Positions 5,201 through 6,042 of a DNA stretch of 6,042 nucleotides are shown piece by piece (the stretch's first letter is position 1; every line of letters starts with the position of its first letter). The stretch comes from Nitrospinota bacterium (lineage in GTDB: Bacteria > JADFOP01). The notes beneath the pieces were generated by a model that saw only the letters and a program-made list of their open reading frames with translations, was not told where the DNA came from and did not search any database. Position numbers and translations under genes: made by a program. Where the stretch lies: the NCBI GenBank assembly GCA_022562795.1, contig JADFOP010000067.1, positions 1 through 6,042 on the forward strand. Direction: 5' to 3'.

Positions 5201-5249
5201 CGACAGACCACCGCACAGGCGTCTGTTGTGAGCCGTGCGGTTTATTTAT
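5201..5249 (+). promoter_or_regulatory. Leader with mutually exclusive hairpins, attenuator-like, ahead of the cold-shock gene
   Basis: One fold pairs ACCGCAC (5210-5216) with GTGCGGT (5235-5241) and, past one bulged A, GGC (5218-5220) with GCC (5232-5234). It is followed by TTTATTTAT, so it looks like an intrinsic terminator. A second fold pairs ACAGAC (5203-5208) with GTCTGT (5221-5226), extended by a G-T and a C-G pair. The folds are likely to exclude each other: the second encloses the left arm 5210-5220 in its loop and uses the loop of the first. A third small stem, CTCGT (5265-5269) with ACGAG (5282-5286), ends directly before the Shine-Dalgarno. Together this resembles an attenuator or temperature-sensitive leader. 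Function is inferred from structure alone. Confidence 0.45.
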
Positions 5250-5287
5250 CGCCCGCCGGTCCGTCTCGTGAGCAAAATCCAACGAGG

Positions 5288-5295
5288 GGAGGTGA
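5288..5295 (+). promoter_or_regulatory. RBS of the cold-shock gene
   Basis: GGAGGTGA is a perfect match to the anti-Shine-Dalgarno and stands eight bases before the ATG at 5304. The same frame is open upstream to 5235, but this RBS and the family's N-terminus (MxxGxVKWFN) fix the start at 5304. Confidence 0.85.
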
Positions 5296-5303
5296 GCGGC
5301 AGG

Positions 5304-5510
5304 ATGGAGAAAGGACGAGTAAAATGGTTCAACGAGAGCAAGGGCTTTGGCTTCATCGAGCGTGAGGACGGGCCGGACGTCTTCGTCCATTTCTCGGCAA
5401 TCCAGGGTGAGGGCTATAAGTCTCTGGCCGAAGGCCAGGCCGTGGAGTTCGAGGTAATCGAAGACACAAAGGGCTTAAAAGCCATCAACGTGGCGAAGGT
5501 CGCCGAGTAA
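5304..5510 (+). CDS. CspA-family cold-shock protein
   Basis: A 68-residue single cold-shock domain, the usual length for the family. Such proteins bind single-stranded RNA or DNA through one face of a five-stranded beta barrel and act as RNA chaperones in the cytoplasm, either during cold adaptation or constitutively. Seen: GRVKWFN at 4-10 (Trp8, Phe9), RNP1 KGFGFI at 13-18 and RNP2 VFVHF at 26-30, with the aromatic nucleic-acid-binding residues Phe15, Phe17, Phe27, His29 and Phe30 all present, then EGQAVEFEV (43-51) and KGLKAINV (56-63). The gene is monocistronic: it has its own promoter, a long structured leader and a strong terminator 11 bases after the stop. Whether it is truly cold-induced cannot be told from the protein, but the leader would suit post-transcriptional control. 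Confidence 0.96.
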   Translation: MEKGRVKWFNESKGFGFIEREDGPDVFVHFSAIQGEGYKSLAEGQAVEFEVIEDTKGLKAINVAKVAE

Positions 5511-5521
5511 GAGAAATCGAG

Positions 5522-5551
5522 ACCCCCGTCGGGCATCCCGGCGGGGGTTTT
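5522..5551 (+). terminator. Strong intrinsic terminator of the cold-shock gene
   Basis: ACCCCCGTCGGG (5522-5533) pairs with CCCGGCGGGGGT (5537-5548) as a 12-pair stem with one G-T pair and the loop CAT, followed by a T-run to 5551. It begins 11 bases after the TAA. Confidence 0.9.
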
Positions 5552-5578
5552 CATATCTGCAATCATCCGCCCCGTATT

Positions 5579-5608
5579 CGGAAAATCGCGGAAAATCGCG
5601 GAAAATCG
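5579..5608. repeat. Three tandem copies of a 10-bp unit (CGGAAAATCG)
   Basis: CGGAAAATCG occurs three times without interruption, at 5579-5588, 5589-5598 and 5599-5608. The copies are identical. The 10-bp period is close to one helical turn, as in some protein-binding arrays, but with only three copies and no neighbouring gene or origin signal no role can be assigned. Replication slippage is the simplest origin. Confidence 0.8.
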
Positions 5609-5727
5609 GGCCGTCAGGGAGCTTGAACGGTCAATGGGGCAATCTCCCCTATTTGTGAATAACATGGGCTGGACGACCTGCAGGGACATGTGATTTACCC
5701 CTATCCGTGGGTTTTCTCATCCGTGTA

Positions 5728-5903
5728 GTCGGGCCGACTCCGCCTAAGGCGGACTTGCGACCCAGCCCCCTTGGGGGCTTGCCCCACTGCCTGCAGCACC
5801 CCGACACCAACAAACCCTGTAGGGACAGGGCCGACCAAAGGTCGCTTGCGACTCCCTGTCCGCAAAGAAAACCCGGACAGCCTAAATCCGCCTCAGGCGG
5901 ACT
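5728..5903. repeat. Cluster of nested palindromes (REP/MITE-like)
   Basis: Several inverted repeats follow each other. The unit TCCGCCTAAGGCGGACT (5739-5755) returns as TCCGCCTCAGGCGGACT (5887-5903), one mismatch in 17. Between them lie AGCCCCC/GGGGGCT (5764-5779), CCCTGT/ACAGGG (5815-5820 with 5825-5830), GGACAGGG/CCCTGTCC (5823-5830 with 5854-5861) enclosing GTCGC/GCGAC (5841-5852), and GTCGGG/CCCGAC (5728-5733 with 5800-5805). There is no coding content. The structure resembles extragenic palindromic elements that are dispersed in many genomes, but copy number elsewhere cannot be seen from here. Confidence 0.6.
5819..5831. repeat. Direct repeat GTAGGGACAGGGC, copy 1
   Basis: The 13 bases recur exactly at 6023-6035, about 200 bases downstream. 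Similarity continues loosely beyond both copies (CGACCAAAG against GGCCAAG). The first copy forms the left arm of the hairpin with CCCTGTCC at 5854-5861. The second is cut off by the window end, so its partner arm cannot be seen. Confidence 0.7.
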
Positions 5904-5917
5904 ACATTTTTAAATAT

Positions 5918-5937
5918 AAAAAAACAGGCGGGCCTGT
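5918..5937 (-). terminator. Terminator-like hairpin, minus strand
   Basis: Read on the minus strand, ACAGGC and GCCTGT (5924-5929 and 5932-5937) form a short stem followed by seven T (plus-strand A-run 5918-5924). It could end a minus-strand transcript entering from beyond the right edge of the window. The stem is short, so the call is tentative. Confidence 0.4.
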
Positions 5938-5964
5938 CGTCACGCACTTCCCGTACTTCCTTTA

Positions 5965-5990
5965 CTTCCCGAATGGGGAGCGATTTTTTT
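5965..5990 (+). terminator. Terminator-like hairpin, plus strand
   Basis: CTTCCC (5965-5970) pairs with GGGGAG (5975-5980, one G-T pair) around the loop GAAT, followed by CGA and seven T (5984-5990). No gene on the plus strand lies between the cold-shock terminator and this point, so it is either spare or marks the end of an untranslated RNA from the repeat field. Confidence 0.4.
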
Positions 5991-6022
5991 GCTTGATCCG
6001 ATGGTTTTGGGGGGAATCCCGC

Positions 6023-6035
6023 GTAGGGACAGGGC
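6023..6035. repeat. Direct repeat GTAGGGACAGGGC, copy 2
   Basis: Exact copy of 5819-5831. It is followed by GGCCAAG at the window edge, so the element probably continues to the right and may include a matching CCCTGTCC arm like that of the first copy. Confidence 0.7.
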
Positions 6036-6042
6036 GGCCAAG

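Larger units (their letters stand above)
5552..6042. other. 490-base intergenic field of repeats and hairpins, no gene
   Basis: No frame here has protein-like composition together with an RBS. The longest one (5707-5913, plus) is proline- and arginine-rich because it reads through palindromes. The stretch holds a triple 10-bp repeat, a cluster of nested palindromes, two repeated units and two terminator-like hairpins, listed separately. The right edge cuts into another copy of one repeated unit. Confidence 0.65.

Noticed and set aside
4785-5390. Minus-strand ORF of 201 codons across tRNA-Gln and the cold-shock start
   Set aside because: It overlaps a certain tRNA and a certain CDS on the other strand, and its C-terminus is low-complexity Gly/Pro/Arg text, as expected for a shadow frame.
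5579-5903. CRISPR array
   Set aside because: The repeats are short, unevenly spaced and palindromic, without repeat-spacer periodicity or cas genes.
5707-5913. Plus-strand ORF of 68 codons in the repeat field
   Set aside because: Proline/arginine-rich translation of palindromic DNA, no RBS, no family resemblance.

Overview
The window comes from a bacterial chromosome of moderately high GC content, most likely a Gram-negative. This rests on an ArnA-type formyltransferase and remnants of an ArnB/DegT-type aminotransferase and an epimerase (surface-polysaccharide or lipid A sugar chemistry), a PmtA/UbiE-like methyltransferase, a CspA-type cold-shock protein and many small palindromic intergenic repeats. 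The species cannot be named from the sequence. An uncultivated deltaproteobacterium-like lineage is possible, but that is a guess.

Left part (1-3438): after about 380 bases without a gene come two minus-strand genes in one probable operon. A TPR-repeat protein (1359-2195) is followed 20 bases later by a stand-alone ArnA-like formyltransferase (379-1338) with its Asn/His/Asp catalytic residues intact. Divergently on the plus strand lies a damaged sugar-nucleotide locus (2274-3438). Its first 88 or so residues are the NAD-binding start of an extended SDR epimerase. They run directly into the middle of a DegT/ArnB-family PLP aminotransferase, and the aminotransferase is then broken again by one extra base near 2916-2919. 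Two gene halves are missing at a junction where both families carry an Asp-Leu/Ile-Asp-Pro stretch, which points to a deletion at a short similarity or to an assembly collapse.

Middle part (3438-5092): a minus-strand SAM-dependent methyltransferase resembling PmtA (3506-4126) ends in an intrinsic terminator whose T-run overlaps the stop codon of the broken aminotransferase. Divergent from it is a 184-residue protein of unknown function (4376-4930), with a good sigma70-like promoter and a close RBS. A tRNA-Gln (anticodon TTG) starts three bases after its stop codon and is followed by a terminator-like hairpin.

Right part (5093-6042): a textbook cold-shock gene (5304-5510) has a near-consensus promoter, a leader of about 135 bases containing two mutually exclusive hairpins (one terminator-like), a perfect Shine-Dalgarno and a strong terminator. 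The last 490 bases contain no credible gene. They hold a triple 10-bp repeat, a cluster of nested palindromes with units repeated inside the window, and two terminator-like hairpins.

The sugar genes probably belonged to a pathway making an amino or formamido sugar for a surface glycan, but the aminotransferase and epimerase copies here look inactive. The most interesting points are the SDR-aminotransferase fusion, the possible attenuator ahead of the cold-shock gene, the gene-tRNA arrangement and the palindromic repeat field. No clearly new defence or mobile system is visible.
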